From: Bacteriovoracaceae bacterium
Lineage (GTDB): Bacteria; Bdellovibrionota; Bacteriovoracia; Bacteriovoracales; Bacteriovoracaceae
Length of the DNA stretch: 64,000 bases
Assembly: GCA_947441615.1 (NCBI GenBank)
Contig: CANEUH010000013.1
Span: 41,148-105,147, forward strand
Direction of reading: 5' to 3'
Shown: positions 17,616-27,948 of the stretch, piece after piece
Numbering within the stretch: position 1 is the stretch's first letter
Layout of the letters: each line of letters begins with the position of its first letter
The notes under the pieces: model-generated
What the model saw: only the letters and a program-made list of their open reading frames with translations
Database searches by the model: none
What the model was told of the DNA's origin: nothing
Position numbers and translations under genes: made by a program

Positions 17616-19456
17616 GATTTCTTTTTTTCAATTTTCTTCATTCTTCTTTCAATATCCGTAGAAGTCCTAAAGATAAGATGAACTGGAGTATTTGTAAGAT
17701 CAAACTCTTTTCTCAGACCATTAATAAGATATCTTTTGTAATTTTCTGGAATCCCTTGGGACTTATTACTAAAGAGTAAAAATGTCGGAGGGCTAGACTT
17801 TAGCATCGAAGCATATTTGACCTTAAATCTAATTCCATTTGTTCTTTTAACGATGACGGGATTTGAATCCGTAAGTTGTAAGAAACAACGGTTCAAAGCC
17901 CCTGTTGGAATTTTTCTATTACGGATCACTATCGTTCGCTTCATCGCCTCACGAAGATAATTGATATTTCTATTCTTCTGAGCTGAGATTGTAACGAGCT
18001 GACAAAAGTTGAGCCAAGGAACATCATCACGAAGGTTCTGAATCCACTCTTTCTTTTTCTTTTGATCAGCGAAAACGTCCCTAAGTAAATCGATCTTATT
18101 AAGACAAATAATAACGGATTTACCTTTTTCCAAGGCAATATCGCAAAGGCGTCGATCTTGGTGAGTAATTCCCAAAGTCGAATCGACCATAAATAAAACG
18201 ATATCAGATTCAGTGATCGCTCTTAATGAGCGATAAACAGACTGAGTTTCGATAAAACCTTCAACCAGTTTTGATTTTCTAATTCCTGCAGTATCAACGA
18301 GCTTAATTGATCTCCAGCGATTCACATGTTGAGCAAATTCTAAATGGGCGACTTCTTCTTCAGGCGAATTATCCCAATTTTTTTCAATCTCATTTAGGAT
18401 TTCTGTTTCAGTATAGAGATCTGTTCCCGTATTTGATTCATCAAAGGAAAAGTCATTTGATGATTCAACCTCTTTATCAGAATCATCAAATGTTGACTCA
18501 GCTGTTTGTCCGAATTCAACATAGATCTTTTTTTCTTCTTCCGTGAGATCCTCTTCATCAACAGAAAGATTTAGATCCACATCCCCTGATTCCTGGAATC
18601 TTTTAAGTTCATCAAACATCTCTTCAGCATTTTTACGAAATTGATTATCTCGTGGGCTTAAAAGATCTACATCTGGCCCAAAATACAGATCAATATAACC
18701 TTCAATCGGATCTACAGTCGTCCCAGCAATTTCTGAGACAAGTGCTCTTTGAGCTCCTACAAGGCAGTTCAAAAGAGTCGATTTCCCAGCATTTGGTGCA
18801 CCTATTATTGAAACCGCTGCCACAACGTCATTTTCAGGACGTACACCTTTTTGAAGTTGCTCATTTTCTGAAGCTTCAGATTCATTAAACTTCACACAAG
18901 TTTTAAGAAGTTTTTCTCTTAAGTCATAAAATCCACGATTATGCTCGGCGGACACTCTCATCATGTCTTCTTCATCTAGACCCAAAGTATAAAAATCATA
19001 CTGATCACCTTCTTGTTTTTCAGTATCAAATTTATTCATGACAAGCCAAAATGGCTTTCTCGTTGATTTGATATAGTCACAGATACCTTTATCAAAAGGC
19101 AGGAACCCCTCTCTTACATCAACCACAAAGAGGACCAGATCAGACTCATCAATCGCAAGTTTCGCGTGATCGGCCATGATATTAAAGAATGGATCAACAT
19201 TATTTTTTTTACGTGGATCGATATCTATTTTTTCGGGATAAAAGCCACCTGTATCAACTAAAATAACTTCATCACTAAGAACTTCACCTTCAATCACTTC
19301 TTCAAGCTTCATGATGCCATAGTGACGATCTCTCGTAACACCGGGCTGATCGTGTGTCATAGCGAGATGTTGTTTTTTCATGAGTCGATTAAATATCGTA
19401 CTCTTCCCTACATTGGGTCTTCCAATAATGGAGACGACCATTGATCTTTGATTCAT
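17612..19456 (-). CDS. der: ribosome assembly GTPase Der (EngA) with a large acidic insertion
   Basis: Der has two tandem GTPase domains and a KH-like C-terminal domain and is needed for 50S assembly. Both P-loops are clear (GRPNVGKS and GAPNAGKS), as are DTGG and DTAG (G3), NKFD and NKID (G4). The start is the ATG at 19456, which overlaps the era stop by 4 bp and has GGAGG 6 bp upstream. At 614 aa it is well above the usual 430-490. The excess lies mostly between the second G2 threonine and the second G3: about 140 residues separate GTT from DTAG where about 20 is normal. That insert, roughly 18323-18685, is rich in Asp, Glu and Ser. GTTRD is GTTVD here. Confidence 0.93.
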   Translation of the reverse strand: MNQRSMVVSIIGRPNVGKSTIFNRLMKKQHLAMTHDQPGVTRDRHYGIMKLEEVIEGEVLSDEVILVDTGGFYPEKIDIDPRKKNNVDPFFNIMADHAKLAIDESDLVLFVVDVREGFLPFDKGICDYIKSTRKPFWLVMNKFDTEKQEGDQYDFYTLGLDEEDMMRVSAEHNRGFYDLREKLLKTCVKFNESEASENEQLQKGVRPENDVVAAVSIIGAPNAGKSTLLNCLVGAQRALVSEIAGTTVDPIEGYIDLYFGPDVDLLSPRDNQFRKNAEEMFDELKRFQESGDVDLNLSVDEEDLTEEEKKIYVEFGQTAESTFDDSDKEVESSNDFSFDESNTGTDLYTETEILNEIEKNWDNSPEEEVAHLEFAQHVNRWRSIKLVDTAGIRKSKLVEGFIETQSVYRSLRAITESDIVLFMVDSTLGITHQDRRLCDIALEKGKSVIICLNKIDLLRDVFADQKKKKEWIQNLRDDVPWLNFCQLVTISAQKNRNINYLREAMKRTIVIRNRKIPTGALNRCFLQLTDSNPVIVKRTNGIRFKVKYASMLKSSPPTFLLFSNKSQGIPENYKRYLINGLRKEFDLTNTPVHLIFRTSTDIERRMKKIEKKKS

Positions 19457-20421
19457 TTTTTCCTCCACACTCGAGCAGATTTCTGAGTTCGAGGAAGTCC
19501 TATCTCATCTAGGACGTAATTATTACTCATCCACTTAGGAGAAACTTTTACGTGAAGATTTAAATGAACCTTTCCGCCAGTCATCGCTTCAATTTTCTTT
19601 CTTGCATTGACTCCAATTTCTTTAATAACGGAACCACCTCGGCCAACAACGATGGCCCGCTGAGAAGGTCTATTGACTAGAATGGAGGCAGAGATATGCG
19701 CCTCAGGAGTTGCATCTTCTTCTTTTTTTCTCACGTCTTTATACTCATCAATCACGACTGCTATTTCATAAGGAAGTTCTTCTTTCAAAAGTCTAAAAGC
19801 TTGCTCACGAATATATTCAGTGGCAAAGAATCTTTCGCTCATATTTGAAGCATCTCCAGCAGGATACAAATGAGGTGCGTTTTGAGAAGCGTCTTGAATC
19901 GCTCCAGTGAGATCATGAATATTGTGACCATCTTTTGAAGAGATCACAAAATGTTTCTCAATTGATGGGCATAGTTCCTGAAGTTTTGTTAATACCGGAA
20001 CTAAATTCAGCTCTTCCTTATTAATGAGATCCGCTTTTGTAAAAACAATCCAAGTCCTTGTTAAGGGAGCATCAAAATTTTTTAAAAAATCCTTAAATTC
20101 ATTCACCATGTCAGTTGCAAGATCAATAAGCACAAAATTGATATCAACCCCTTCAGAACCCATTTGGGCCTGACCATTCATTCTTTTATTAAGTTCCTGC
20201 GCTGAGGAGTGGACTCCCGGAGTATCAACAAGCACAACCTCTGTTCGATCAATAGTGAATGCACAGTGGAAGTTATTTCGAGTCGTCTGAGGTTTCGAAC
20301 TAACTATAGAGAGATCAAACCCAAGAAGATGATTAATGAATGAACTTTTTCCTACATTAGGTTTTCCGAGGACTGCAATCATAATCGATCTGTTGTGTGG
20401 GTGTTGATTTTCAAATAGCAT
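19453..20421 (-). CDS. era: GTPase Era
   Basis: Era binds the 3' end of 16S rRNA and assists 30S maturation. The N-terminal GTPase domain shows GKPNVGKSS (P-loop), TTRN (G2), DTPGVH (G3) and TKAD (G4); the C-terminal KH domain shows the [19 protein letters not shown] segment. The length of 322 aa is slightly above the usual 300, owing to a longer linker. AAGGAG lies 6 bp before the ATG. It is the middle gene of rnc-era-der, 9 bp after rnc and overlapping der, so three ribosome/RNA maturation genes are transcribed together. Confidence 0.95.
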   Translation of the reverse strand: MLFENQHPHNRSIMIAVLGKPNVGKSSFINHLLGFDLSIVSSKPQTTRNNFHCAFTIDRTEVVLVDTPGVHSSAQELNKRMNGQAQMGSEGVDINFVLIDLATDMVNEFKDFLKNFDAPLTRTWIVFTKADLINKEELNLVPVLTKLQELCPSIEKHFVISSKDGHNIHDLTGAIQDASQNAPHLYPAGDASNMSERFFATEYIREQAFRLLKEELPYEIAVVIDEYKDVRKKEEDATPEAHISASILVNRPSQRAIVVGRGGSVIKEIGVNARKKIEAMTGGKVHLNLHVKVSPKWMSNNYVLDEIGLPRTQKSARVWRKK

Positions 20422-20430
20422 AATATCTCC

Positions 20431-21174
20431 TTAAATAATTCCTTTCTTTAATACGTCTTGGGCCAGCTCTTTTTCCCCAGCCTTTTTGGATGAGAAAACA
20501 CCCTTCGCACTAGCGATATCATTGATCCAAACAGTGATTTCAAACTCATCACCAACTGGACTTGATGTGTACTTTGGAAGCTGCTTATATTTTGCAAGAA
20601 CTTTTTCCTGAAGTTTTGATTTAGCATCAAATTGTTCCAGGAAATGATCTGCAAATGCCTCAGGAATAAAGTCACTAAGCCAAGATAAAAACAAATCACT
20701 CGTAAACTTCAGTCCATGGATGCGATAGATTTGGGCAAGCAAAGCTTCAAAAGTATCAGCGAGAACAACATCTTGTTCGAAGAGTTTTTTCTTAAATTCA
20801 CCCTTACCAACAACTAGAAGACTTCCAATATCGAGACCACGCGCTAATGTTGAAAGACTCTTTTCATTAACAAGAGCAGACCGTAGCTTAGATAGCTGAC
20901 CTTCTTTGTATTCTGGAAATCTTCTAAAAAGTTCATCGGTTAAAATTAGCTGAAGAACAGCATCACCTAAAAATTCTAACTGCTCCTGATGAGGAACATT
21001 AAATTCATGAGAAAAGGATTTATGAGTAAATGCTAATGACAACTCAGTTGAAGAAAGTTTCAGTGAATATTTATTGTTAAATTGAACAAAATCTTCGTGA
21101 TTAAGTACGGAGGAAACAAGTTCTTTATTATCAAAAACGAGTTCAAGAATTGAATGTAATCGAGGCCGTGACAT
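20431..21174 (-). CDS. rnc: ribonuclease III
   Basis: Cleaves double-stranded RNA in rRNA processing and mRNA turnover. The RNase III signature is present as EQLEFLGDAVLQLILTDEL, with the acidic metal ligands, and the second acidic pair is in DTFEALLAQIY. The C-terminal double-stranded RNA-binding domain starts near residue 180 (SKLQEKVLAKYK) and ends with the GSKKAGEKELA-like helix (SSKKAGEKELAQ). The length of 247 aa is normal, with about 20 extra residues at the N-terminus. AAGGTGA precedes the ATG. It is first in the rnc-era-der operon. Confidence 0.95.
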   Translation of the reverse strand: MSRPRLHSILELVFDNKELVSSVLNHEDFVQFNNKYSLKLSSTELSLAFTHKSFSHEFNVPHQEQLEFLGDAVLQLILTDELFRRFPEYKEGQLSKLRSALVNEKSLSTLARGLDIGSLLVVGKGEFKKKLFEQDVVLADTFEALLAQIYRIHGLKFTSDLFLSWLSDFIPEAFADHFLEQFDAKSKLQEKVLAKYKQLPKYTSSPVGDEFEITVWINDIASAKGVFSSKKAGEKELAQDVLKKGII

Positions 21175-21337
21175 ATATCACCTTAAGGTCGTCTACTCTG
21201 AAGATCCTCGGAACCTTCAGCAAATTTGTAATGGGGCATTTCTAATGGTTTTGTTGTGCTTTCGCAATCCTATAGACTAGGCATGTAAATATTCACCATA
21301 ACTCACCGCGAAAACATGTTCCATTAAGGACTTATAG

Positions 21338-21685
21338 TCACACTCGAATACGAGAATTGGCCTTCCTAAGCCTTTCAGCAAGAGTTTTAACCAAGATCTC
21401 TAGCCACTTGGGCTGAGTTTTAAAGATATTCTCAAAGGTTTCACGGGGAATTTCTATGAGCTCCGTTGGTAAAACTGCCTTCACTGTTGCACTCCTAGGC
21501 TCATCATCAAGGAATGAAAGCTCCCCTACGAGCTCTCCACTTACAATGTGCCCTAAAACGACCTCTTCTAATCCCTGCTTTTTTAAAACCACGAGCTGCC
21601 CAGATTTTACCCAATACATAGCAGACGATTTATCACCTTGCTTCATCAGAATTTCATTCGGAGTCAGTTTAATCTGGGTCGACAT
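21338..21685 (-). CDS. cyclic-nucleotide-binding domain protein, 115 aa
   Basis: A stand-alone cNMP-binding beta-roll. The phosphate-binding cassette reads SGELVGELSFLDDEPRSATV, with the Gly-Glu and the Arg-Ser-Ala that contact the cyclic phosphate. There is no DNA-binding or effector domain, so it would act as a sensor or sink. The start codon shares one base with the stop of the ABC-F gene upstream (TAATG), indicating translational coupling. The partner of the domain is not evident. Confidence 0.85.
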   Translation of the reverse strand: MSTQIKLTPNEILMKQGDKSSAMYWVKSGQLVVLKKQGLEEVVLGHIVSGELVGELSFLDDEPRSATVKAVLPTELIEIPRETFENIFKTQPKWLEILVKTLAERLRKANSRIRV

Positions 21686-23295
21686 TAATGTTCTCCTACT
21701 TGAGATAAATATTCCGAATAAGAACCAGGATAAAAACGAACTCCACCCTTATCGACTTCAGCAACTTGAGTTGTGATCTGTTTTAAAAAGTGCCTATCAT
21801 GGGAAACAATGAGAATTGTTCCATCGTAGTTTTTGAGGGCCTCAACTAAGACTTCACGTGACCTTATATCCAAATGGTTCGTTGGCTCATCTAGAATAAG
21901 CAGATTGCAAGGATTCGTGAGAATCGTTGCCAATATTAAGCGAGATTTCTCTCCCCCGGATAGGACTGAAACTTTCTTCTCTACATCATCACCACGAAAC
22001 AAAAACGCTGCGAGAAGATTTCTCATATAGCCATCTGACTTATCTTTTACTCTGTCTCTCACCTCTTCAAAAACTGTCTTACTGGGATTTAAAACATCCA
22101 TTGAATATTGTGAAAAATACCCAATATTTACGTTCGCTCCAATCACCGCCTGTCCCTCACTGGCCTCCGTAAGTCCCGAAATAATTTTTAAAAGAGTCGA
22201 CTTACCAGCCCCGTTAACTCCTACGACTGCGACTCTCTCGAGCCTTCGGACTAGACCAGAAACACCTGAGAATACTTTTTTTTCTTTCCCCTCCGGTGTG
22301 ACCCAGACCTTCGCTAGATTTTCCATCTTCACAACATCATTTCCAGAACGTGGAGGTTTTGGAAATTCAAAATTAATCGCCTGATCTTCAGGCATGACTT
22401 CAATTCGCTCAATTTTATCGAGCTTTTTTACACGGGATTGCACTTGAGCAGCGTGGGAGGCACGCGCCGCAAATTTTGCAATAAATTCCTCTTCTTTTTT
22501 TAGCATCGCCTCTTGGCGTTCAGAGCTCGCAACAAGTTGTTCGCGGCGGATCTCTTTTTCTTTTTCGTAATAATCATAATTCCCAGAATAAACTGTTATG
22601 GTTTTATGATTGACTTCAACAACCTTTTTAACAATTCCATTCATAAAGTCACGATCGTGACTCGTCATGAAGACTGAGCCTTTAAAATTTTTAAGCCAAG
22701 TCTCAAGCCAAAGAATACTTTCTAGATCAAGATAGTTGGTGGGCTCATCCATTAAAATAAATTCTGGTCTCTGAGCAAGAACTTTCGCAAGAGCAATTCT
22801 CATCTTCCATCCACCAGAAAATGATTCCACTGGTCTCTGCTGCTCATCGGGCATGATACCTAAACCTGTCAGGACCTCTGCGGCTTGATACTCAATATCG
22901 TAGCCACCAAGTTTTTCAAACTCGGTTTGATAATCACCAAGTTTTTCGAGCATTTCATCTGAATACTCTCCATCCTCAAGTGCCTTTTCTATTTTAGCGA
23001 TTTCAGTCTTAAGAAAACCAAGACGAACATTACCGTGAATAACTTCTTCAAGAGCACTTCTACCTTTAAGCTCTCCGACGTTCTGAGAAAAATAACAAAG
23101 CCTTAAACTTTTTGAGTAATCAACATTCCCGGCATCAGGTCTTTCTTCACCCATGATCAGTCTAAAAAGGGAAGTTTTACCTGCTCCATTTGGCCCAACG
23201 AGACCAACCTTTTCCCCTGGCCCAATAAAAAAAGAACCACCGGTATAGAGAACTTGTCCGCCATAGTTTTTAGTCAGGTTAGAAACCGTAATCAT
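21685..23295 (-). CDS. ABC-F family ATPase, 536 aa
   Basis: Two ABC domains on one chain with no membrane segment: Walker A GPNGAGKTS and GVNGAGKST, signatures SFSGG and VLSGGEKSR, Walker B ILMDEPTNYLDL and LILDEPTNHLDI. ABC-F proteins bind the ribosomal E site and affect translation or antibiotic resistance. The interdomain linker is of medium length and charged. The frame extends 7 codons upstream, but GGAGG lies 5 bp before the ATG at 23295, so I use that. EttA, Uup and YbiT types cannot be separated by eye. It is coupled to a cNMP-binding gene downstream. Confidence 0.92.
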   Translation of the reverse strand: MITVSNLTKNYGGQVLYTGGSFFIGPGEKVGLVGPNGAGKTSLFRLIMGEERPDAGNVDYSKSLRLCYFSQNVGELKGRSALEEVIHGNVRLGFLKTEIAKIEKALEDGEYSDEMLEKLGDYQTEFEKLGGYDIEYQAAEVLTGLGIMPDEQQRPVESFSGGWKMRIALAKVLAQRPEFILMDEPTNYLDLESILWLETWLKNFKGSVFMTSHDRDFMNGIVKKVVEVNHKTITVYSGNYDYYEKEKEIRREQLVASSERQEAMLKKEEEFIAKFAARASHAAQVQSRVKKLDKIERIEVMPEDQAINFEFPKPPRSGNDVVKMENLAKVWVTPEGKEKKVFSGVSGLVRRLERVAVVGVNGAGKSTLLKIISGLTEASEGQAVIGANVNIGYFSQYSMDVLNPSKTVFEEVRDRVKDKSDGYMRNLLAAFLFRGDDVEKKVSVLSGGEKSRLILATILTNPCNLLILDEPTNHLDIRSREVLVEALKNYDGTILIVSHDRHFLKQITTQVAEVDKGGVRFYPGSYSEYLSQVGEH

Positions 23296-23369
23296 TGAAT
23301 CCTCCGAAAGGTCCACAGAGTATCGGAAATGCTATACATATCCAAGCTTTTTTCGTAATATACGAACCC

Positions 23370-24317
23370 ATGGAATGGAACTTAATAGATAAACAACATG
23401 ATTTTTTAAGACTTCTTGAAAAGCAGGGAAAAAGCTTTAATACGGTAAAAAACTATAAAGCGGATCTCCAGTGCTTTAACACTTTTCTTATCGACAAACA
23501 GCAACATCTCAAAATAAAAACATTCACGAATACCCAAGTTCAAGAGTACTCAAACTATCTTGATCAAAAATATGGCTCCCCCAACTCAGTCCGACGACGA
23601 GTGCAGGCGCTAAGACTATTTTTTGATTTTTTAATGACCCAAAATATCTTTCAGGAAAATCCGTTAAAGAAGATGGCCGTCTCTCCAAAAGTTTTAGACA
23701 ATCCTGAGCCTACCCCATTTCCTGAAATAATTAACGCCTACGTCATTCTAAAAAAAAGAGCTAAAGAGTCTGATGGTTTTATGAAACTCGTTCACACGAG
23801 GAATATGATCATATTCCATTTGATCTATGGAGCGGGTCTTAAGGTTTCTGATATCGCGAAATTGCGCTTCGGCGGAATTCTAAAAGACAAAAGTAACTTC
23901 AGAGTGATGGTCGATCACCCAAAGAGAGACCCTTATTCAATTCCTCTTCCCTTTATTTTTAATAAAGACTTTCAGACTTATAAATCTCTTCTTCAGGAAC
24001 AACTTCGAACCGAAGATCTTGAAATTGAGGAATTACTCTTCAATGCCAATCCTTATAAAATTTTATCCGGTGGCCTCTCTCCAAGAGGAACAGAGCTTTT
24101 TTTCGAAGATTTAAGAAAAGAATTAAAGTCTGAAATGACTGCGAAGTCTTTGCGGCAGTCCTGTATCTTTAAGTGGCTCAACTTAAATATTTCCCACACA
24201 ACGATGAAAGAGTGGCTTGGAGTCACTCCCTCTTATTCATTAGAACTCTATCTTGAGGAACTAAAAAAAGATCCCGTAGGTAAAGTGTTTCAAGACTTGG
24301 AACATTCTGATGACTAA
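23370..24317 (+). CDS. degenerate Xer-like tyrosine recombinase, 315 aa
   Basis: The N-terminal SAM-like domain (DFLRLLEKQGKSFNTVKNY, and later PNSVRRRVQALRLFFDFL and NPLKKM) and the C-terminal fold match XerC/XerD in order and length. The active site is eroded: the first catalytic Arg (normally GLRVSE) is Lys158 in GAGLKVSD, the His of HxxR is Lys (KSLR), and the LGH motif is LGV. The second Arg and the final Tyr (SLELYLEEL) remain. It may bind DNA without recombining it. I use the ATG at 23370, since earlier in-frame ATGs give a non-homologous tail; the ribosome binding site is weak. It overlaps ribD by 8 bp. Confidence 0.8.
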   Translation: MEWNLIDKQHDFLRLLEKQGKSFNTVKNYKADLQCFNTFLIDKQQHLKIKTFTNTQVQEYSNYLDQKYGSPNSVRRRVQALRLFFDFLMTQNIFQENPLKKMAVSPKVLDNPEPTPFPEIINAYVILKKRAKESDGFMKLVHTRNMIIFHLIYGAGLKVSDIAKLRFGGILKDKSNFRVMVDHPKRDPYSIPLPFIFNKDFQTYKSLLQEQLRTEDLEIEELLFNANPYKILSGGLSPRGTELFFEDLRKELKSEMTAKSLRQSCIFKWLNLNISHTTMKEWLGVTPSYSLELYLEELKKDPVGKVFQDLEHSDD

Positions 24318-25389
24318 CGAAGATTACATCCGTAAAACATTTGAACTTGCTTCCAAGGCCCATGGTTCCACTTGGCCTAACCCTATGGTTGGAGCAGTGA
24401 TTGTTAAAGATGGCAGGATTATTAGTGAGGGTTTTCACCAAAAAAAAGGTGGAGATCACGCTGAACTTGACGCTATAAAAAACGCCAAAGAATCAATCGC
24501 AGGTGCCACGGTCTATGTTAACCTTGAACCCTGCTGCCACACCAATAAATCAACTCCTCCCTGCTCACAAAGACTCATTCAAGAGGGAATAAAAAAAGTT
24601 GTTTTTTGTAACATTGATCCCAATGAGAATGTTAATGGGAAAGGGATCGAATTATTGCGATCCTATGGAATCGAAGTGATCTTTGGTATCCTTAATGAGG
24701 AAGGTGAAAAACTAAATGAAGTATTTTTCCTTTCCGAGAGATTAAAAAGACCCTTCATTCACTTTAAAGCTGCGACTTCCATGGATGGAAAAATCGCGAC
24801 CTTATCAGGGGAATCAAAGTGGATTACCGGTGAAGAAGCGAGACTCCATGTCCATAGACTTCGCTCTCTTCATCAAGGAATTCTTGTTGGCGGTGAAACT
24901 CTGAGACAAGATAATCCTCAATTAACAGTTCGCCTCCCTGATTTTCATGGAATTCAGCCCTGGAGAATTGTCCTCACTAAATCAGGAAAACTTCCCAAAG
25001 ATCACTACCTTTTCCAGGATGAATTTAAACACCGAACTCTTATCTATACACAGTCAACTATCGATTTCCATTTTCCAGAAGATCAAGTCATAAAAATCAA
25101 AACCATCAAAGATGCGATGACTGATCTTTTTGAAAAAAGAATCATCAATATCTTAATGGAATCTGGAGCAGGTCTTGCTTCAGCATTCATGAAAGAAGAA
25201 TTGATTGATCGCATTTCTTTGTATCAAAACCCAAGTTTTATTGGGAGAGGTAAAGACCTCTTTGGTGAACTCAATTTTTCAAAGCTTGAAAATAGACCCA
25301 TTATTACAAATATAGAAACTCAATGGTTAGGAAATGACCATTACATCACGGGACGAATAAAATGTTCACAGGACTCATTCAAGAAGTAG
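24310..25389 (+). CDS. ribD: RibD, bifunctional riboflavin deaminase/reductase
   Basis: Catalyses the second and third steps of riboflavin synthesis: deamination of the pyrimidine intermediate, then NADPH reduction of its ribose side chain. The N-terminal CMP/dCMP-deaminase domain shows the zinc site HAELDAI and PCCHTNKSTPPC. The C-terminal reductase domain shows AATSMDGKIAT, WITGEEAR and the VGGETLRQDNPQLTVR stretch. The 359-aa length is normal. It overlaps the recombinase-like gene upstream by 8 bp and ribE downstream by 28 bp, so the whole set is tightly coupled. No FMN riboswitch is seen before the cluster. Confidence 0.96.
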   Translation: MTNEDYIRKTFELASKAHGSTWPNPMVGAVIVKDGRIISEGFHQKKGGDHAELDAIKNAKESIAGATVYVNLEPCCHTNKSTPPCSQRLIQEGIKKVVFCNIDPNENVNGKGIELLRSYGIEVIFGILNEEGEKLNEVFFLSERLKRPFIHFKAATSMDGKIATLSGESKWITGEEARLHVHRLRSLHQGILVGGETLRQDNPQLTVRLPDFHGIQPWRIVLTKSGKLPKDHYLFQDEFKHRTLIYTQSTIDFHFPEDQVIKIKTIKDAMTDLFEKRIINILMESGAGLASAFMKEELIDRISLYQNPSFIGRGKDLFGELNFSKLENRPIITNIETQWLGNDHYITGRIKCSQDSFKK

Positions 25390-26012
25390 GAACGATTGAA
25401 TCCATCACGTCAAATCCTGAAGGCAAAGAATTTGTCATCAAGGCACCTTCTCTTATTAAAGAGATCAACATTGATGACTCAGTTGCAACCAATGGAGTCT
25501 GCCTCACGGCCACAAAAATTCAGGGTGAAACATTTAGAGTTCAAGCGGTTCATATGACTCTGGAGAAGACTTCAATCGGATCCCTTAGACCGCAGGATAA
25601 AGTCAATTTGGAATTAAGTTTAAGGCCCCATGACCGTTTAGGTGGACATTTTGTCCAAGGTCACGTCAATGCTCTTGGAAAAATTAAACAAATTCAAATG
25701 ACAGGAAAGAACTGGGAAATTGAGGTTTCATTCCCCAAGGAATTACGTAAATACATGATTTCAGAGGGTTCAATCGCACTCGATGGCATCAGCCTTACGA
25801 TAGCCCGTCTCACCGACTCAAGTCTTACTGTCGCCATCATCCCTCATACCTTGGAAAAGACTTCACTATCCTCTAAAAAAGTTGGTGATGTCCTTAATCT
25901 CGAGGTAGATATGATCGCAAAATACATCGAGAACTTCCTGAAATTTAATCCAGATCAATCAAAAAATCAGGAATGGGCCCGAAACTTTTTTACTCCAAAA
26001 TATGAAGACTAA
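25362..26012 (+). CDS. ribE: riboflavin synthase alpha chain
   Basis: Dismutates two molecules of dimethylribityllumazine into riboflavin and the pyrimidine precursor. The protein begins MFTGLIQEVGTIE, the invariant start of this family, and shows the duplicated beta-barrel layout: VATNGVCLTAT in the first half and IALDGISLTIA in the second, with GGHFVQGHV between. The 216-aa length is normal. The start lies inside the ribD 3' end and the stop overlaps ribBA by 11 bp. The symbol ribC is used in some species for this gene. Confidence 0.96.
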   Translation: MFTGLIQEVGTIESITSNPEGKEFVIKAPSLIKEINIDDSVATNGVCLTATKIQGETFRVQAVHMTLEKTSIGSLRPQDKVNLELSLRPHDRLGGHFVQGHVNALGKIKQIQMTGKNWEIEVSFPKELRKYMISEGSIALDGISLTIARLTDSSLTVAIIPHTLEKTSLSSKKVGDVLNLEVDMIAKYIENFLKFNPDQSKNQEWARNFFTPKYED

Positions 26013-27240
26013 TAAACTGCGACCATTAGATACGATTGAAACAGCTCTCAATGAATTGAGGTCTGGTCGCATGATTATTGTTGTTGATGATGAAGACCGT
26101 GAAAACGAAGGTGACTTCATTATGGCCGCTGATATGATCACAGCGGAGGCCGTGAACTTTATGGCCACCATCGGCAGAGGACTCATTTGCACCCCGATCT
26201 CAACAAGCCTCGCAAGAAAATTTGAATTAAAACTTCAAGTCGAACAAAACACTGCATCTTTAGGGACTGCTTTTACTGTGACGATTGATGCCAAAGAAAA
26301 TATCAGCACAGGTATCTCTGCTAGCGATCGGGCCCACACGATAAAATTACTCACAGAAGTAGATACAACGGCCTCTGATTTTGTTCGCCCAGGTCACATT
26401 TTTCCACTCATCGCTAAAGACGGCGGTGTTGTTGAAAGACCAGGACACACGGAGGCCTCAGTTGATCTTTCAAGACTTGCGGGTTTTTCTCCTGTTGGAG
26501 TGATTTGTGAGATCATGAATCCGGATGGATCAATGGCACGCTACGCTGATCTCTGCGAGTTGGCCGATAAACATCAGATAAAAATGATCTCAATTGCTGA
26601 TTTAATTTCTTATAGAAAATTAAATGAGAATCTCATTAGTTCAGTTGAGTCAGTTCCTATGCCTACGAAGTTTGGCGAATTCCAAATGTATATTTTCCGT
26701 TCTGATTTATTAAACCAAGAGCATGTTGCCATTATTAAAGGGGAACCAAAAAAGCTTCAAGAAGGACAAACTCTATTAAGAGTTCACTCAGAGTGCCTTA
26801 CTGGGGACATCTTTGGAAGTTATCGCTGTGATTGTGGGGACCAATTGGCGTCATCATTAAAATTAATCGAAGAAAATGGATCTGGTGCGATTATTTATCT
26901 CCGTCAAGAAGGAAGAGGCATTGGTCTTTTTAATAAGATTAAGGCCTATCAACTTCAAGATAAAGGTCTCGATACAGCTGAAGCAAATCTTAAGTTGGGC
27001 TTCCCAGTTGACTCTAGGGATTACACCATGGCCTCACAAATTTTAAGGTACTTTAATATTCAAAGTATAAAATTATTGACCAATAATCCTTTAAAGATTT
27101 CAGCCTTAAAAAGTCTTGGATTAAAAAATGTAGAACGGGCCCCATTAGAAGTTAATGCTAATCATAAAAATGCCCAATATCTTCTGACTAAAAAAGTAAA
27201 ACTGGGTCATCTTTTAAAACAAAATATTTTTAATCAATAA
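26002..27240 (+). CDS. ribBA: RibBA, DHBP synthase / GTP cyclohydrolase II fusion
   Basis: The N-terminal half (about residues 1-205) is 3,4-dihydroxy-2-butanone 4-phosphate synthase: [11 protein letters not shown], then [12 protein letters not shown] and RPGHTEAS. The C-terminal half is GTP cyclohydrolase [25 protein letters not shown] supplies the zinc Cys ligands and [11 protein letters not shown] the catalytic region, followed by DSRDY and LTNNPLK. The length of 412 aa fits the fused enzyme. Both entry branches of riboflavin synthesis therefore come from this one protein. In some fused proteins the cyclohydrolase half is inactive, but here the key motifs are intact. Confidence 0.96.
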   Translation: MKTNKLRPLDTIETALNELRSGRMIIVVDDEDRENEGDFIMAADMITAEAVNFMATIGRGLICTPISTSLARKFELKLQVEQNTASLGTAFTVTIDAKENISTGISASDRAHTIKLLTEVDTTASDFVRPGHIFPLIAKDGGVVERPGHTEASVDLSRLAGFSPVGVICEIMNPDGSMARYADLCELADKHQIKMISIADLISYRKLNENLISSVESVPMPTKFGEFQMYIFRSDLLNQEHVAIIKGEPKKLQEGQTLLRVHSECLTGDIFGSYRCDCGDQLASSLKLIEENGSGAIIYLRQEGRGIGLFNKIKAYQLQDKGLDTAEANLKLGFPVDSRDYTMASQILRYFNIQSIKLLTNNPLKISALKSLGLKNVERAPLEVNANHKNAQYLLTKKVKLGHLLKQNIFNQ

Positions 27241-27250
27241 GAGAGTCTCT

Positions 27251-27718
27251 ATGAAAGTTGAAGGATCACTAAACGGAAATAAATTGAAAGTTGCCATTGT
27301 GGCGGCTCGTTTTAACGATTTTATCGTTTCCAAATTAGTTGGCGGCGCCCATGACTGTTTAAATCGTCATGATGTTAATCCATCAAATGTCGATGAAATT
27401 TGGGTCCCAGGGGCCTTCGAGATTCCAGTTGCAGCTCTCGCCTTAGCAGAGTCTGGAAAATATGATGCGATCATTTGCTTAGGAGCTGTCATCAGAGGAT
27501 CAACTTCTCATTATGATTATGTGTGTTCTGAAACAGCGAAAGGCATCTCTCACGTCTCTCTTAAAACAAAGGTTCCAACTATTTTTGGAGTCGTCACAAC
27601 TGATACCATTGAACAAGCGATAGAAAGGGCCGGAACAAAGTCAGGTAACAAGGGCTGGGATGCGGCCATGGCAGCTATTGAAATGGGAAATCTTCTTCCA
27701 AAGCTTCAGGGAAAATAA
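27251..27718 (+). CDS. ribH: 6,7-dimethyl-8-ribityllumazine synthase
   Basis: Condenses the pyrimidine amine with dihydroxybutanone phosphate to give the riboflavin precursor. The motifs are VAARFNDFI at the N-terminus, [27 protein letters not shown] and [28 protein letters not shown], including the active-site His (SHYDYV). The 155-aa length is normal for a protein that assembles into pentamers or a capsid. It is last in the rib operon, 10 bp after ribBA. Confidence 0.97.
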   Translation: MKVEGSLNGNKLKVAIVAARFNDFIVSKLVGGAHDCLNRHDVNPSNVDEIWVPGAFEIPVAALALAESGKYDAIICLGAVIRGSTSHYDYVCSETAKGISHVSLKTKVPTIFGVVTTDTIEQAIERAGTKSGNKGWDAAMAAIEMGNLLPKLQGK

Positions 27719-27724
27719 TCAATA

Positions 27725-27865
27725 TTAGCGAGATAACGGGGCGGCCATGGTGCTGCCCACTGAATCTTCAATCATGATGTTCTGACTCACTTCTGGTTCC
27801 AATTGATTTAAGTAAGTCCCTACAATTAAAACAAGTGCGAGAAGAATTAGGGCCATTGGTTTCAT
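27725..27865 (-). CDS. small single-span membrane peptide, 46 aa
   Basis: A short ORF in the gap between ribH and rpsD on the opposite strand. It begins MKPMALILLALVLIVGTYL, a convincing transmembrane helix or uncleaved signal, followed by a 27-residue mildly acidic tail. GAGGAC lies 4 bp before the ATG. Ribosome binding site and composition support it, but nothing else does, and I recognise no family. Confidence 0.45.
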   Translation of the reverse strand: MKPMALILLALVLIVGTYLNQLEPEVSQNIMIEDSVGSTMAAPLSR

Positions 27866-27948
27866 AAAGTCCTCAAAAAGATTTAAAATCATTATGCCCT
27901 AAATTCACTTTGACTCACATAGTTAAATGATCCTTCTCTTTTATAAGT

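Noticed and set aside
24200..24310. FMN riboswitch before the riboflavin genes
   Set aside because: The genes start inside the recombinase-like gene and I see none of the conserved riboswitch segments there or upstream of 23370.
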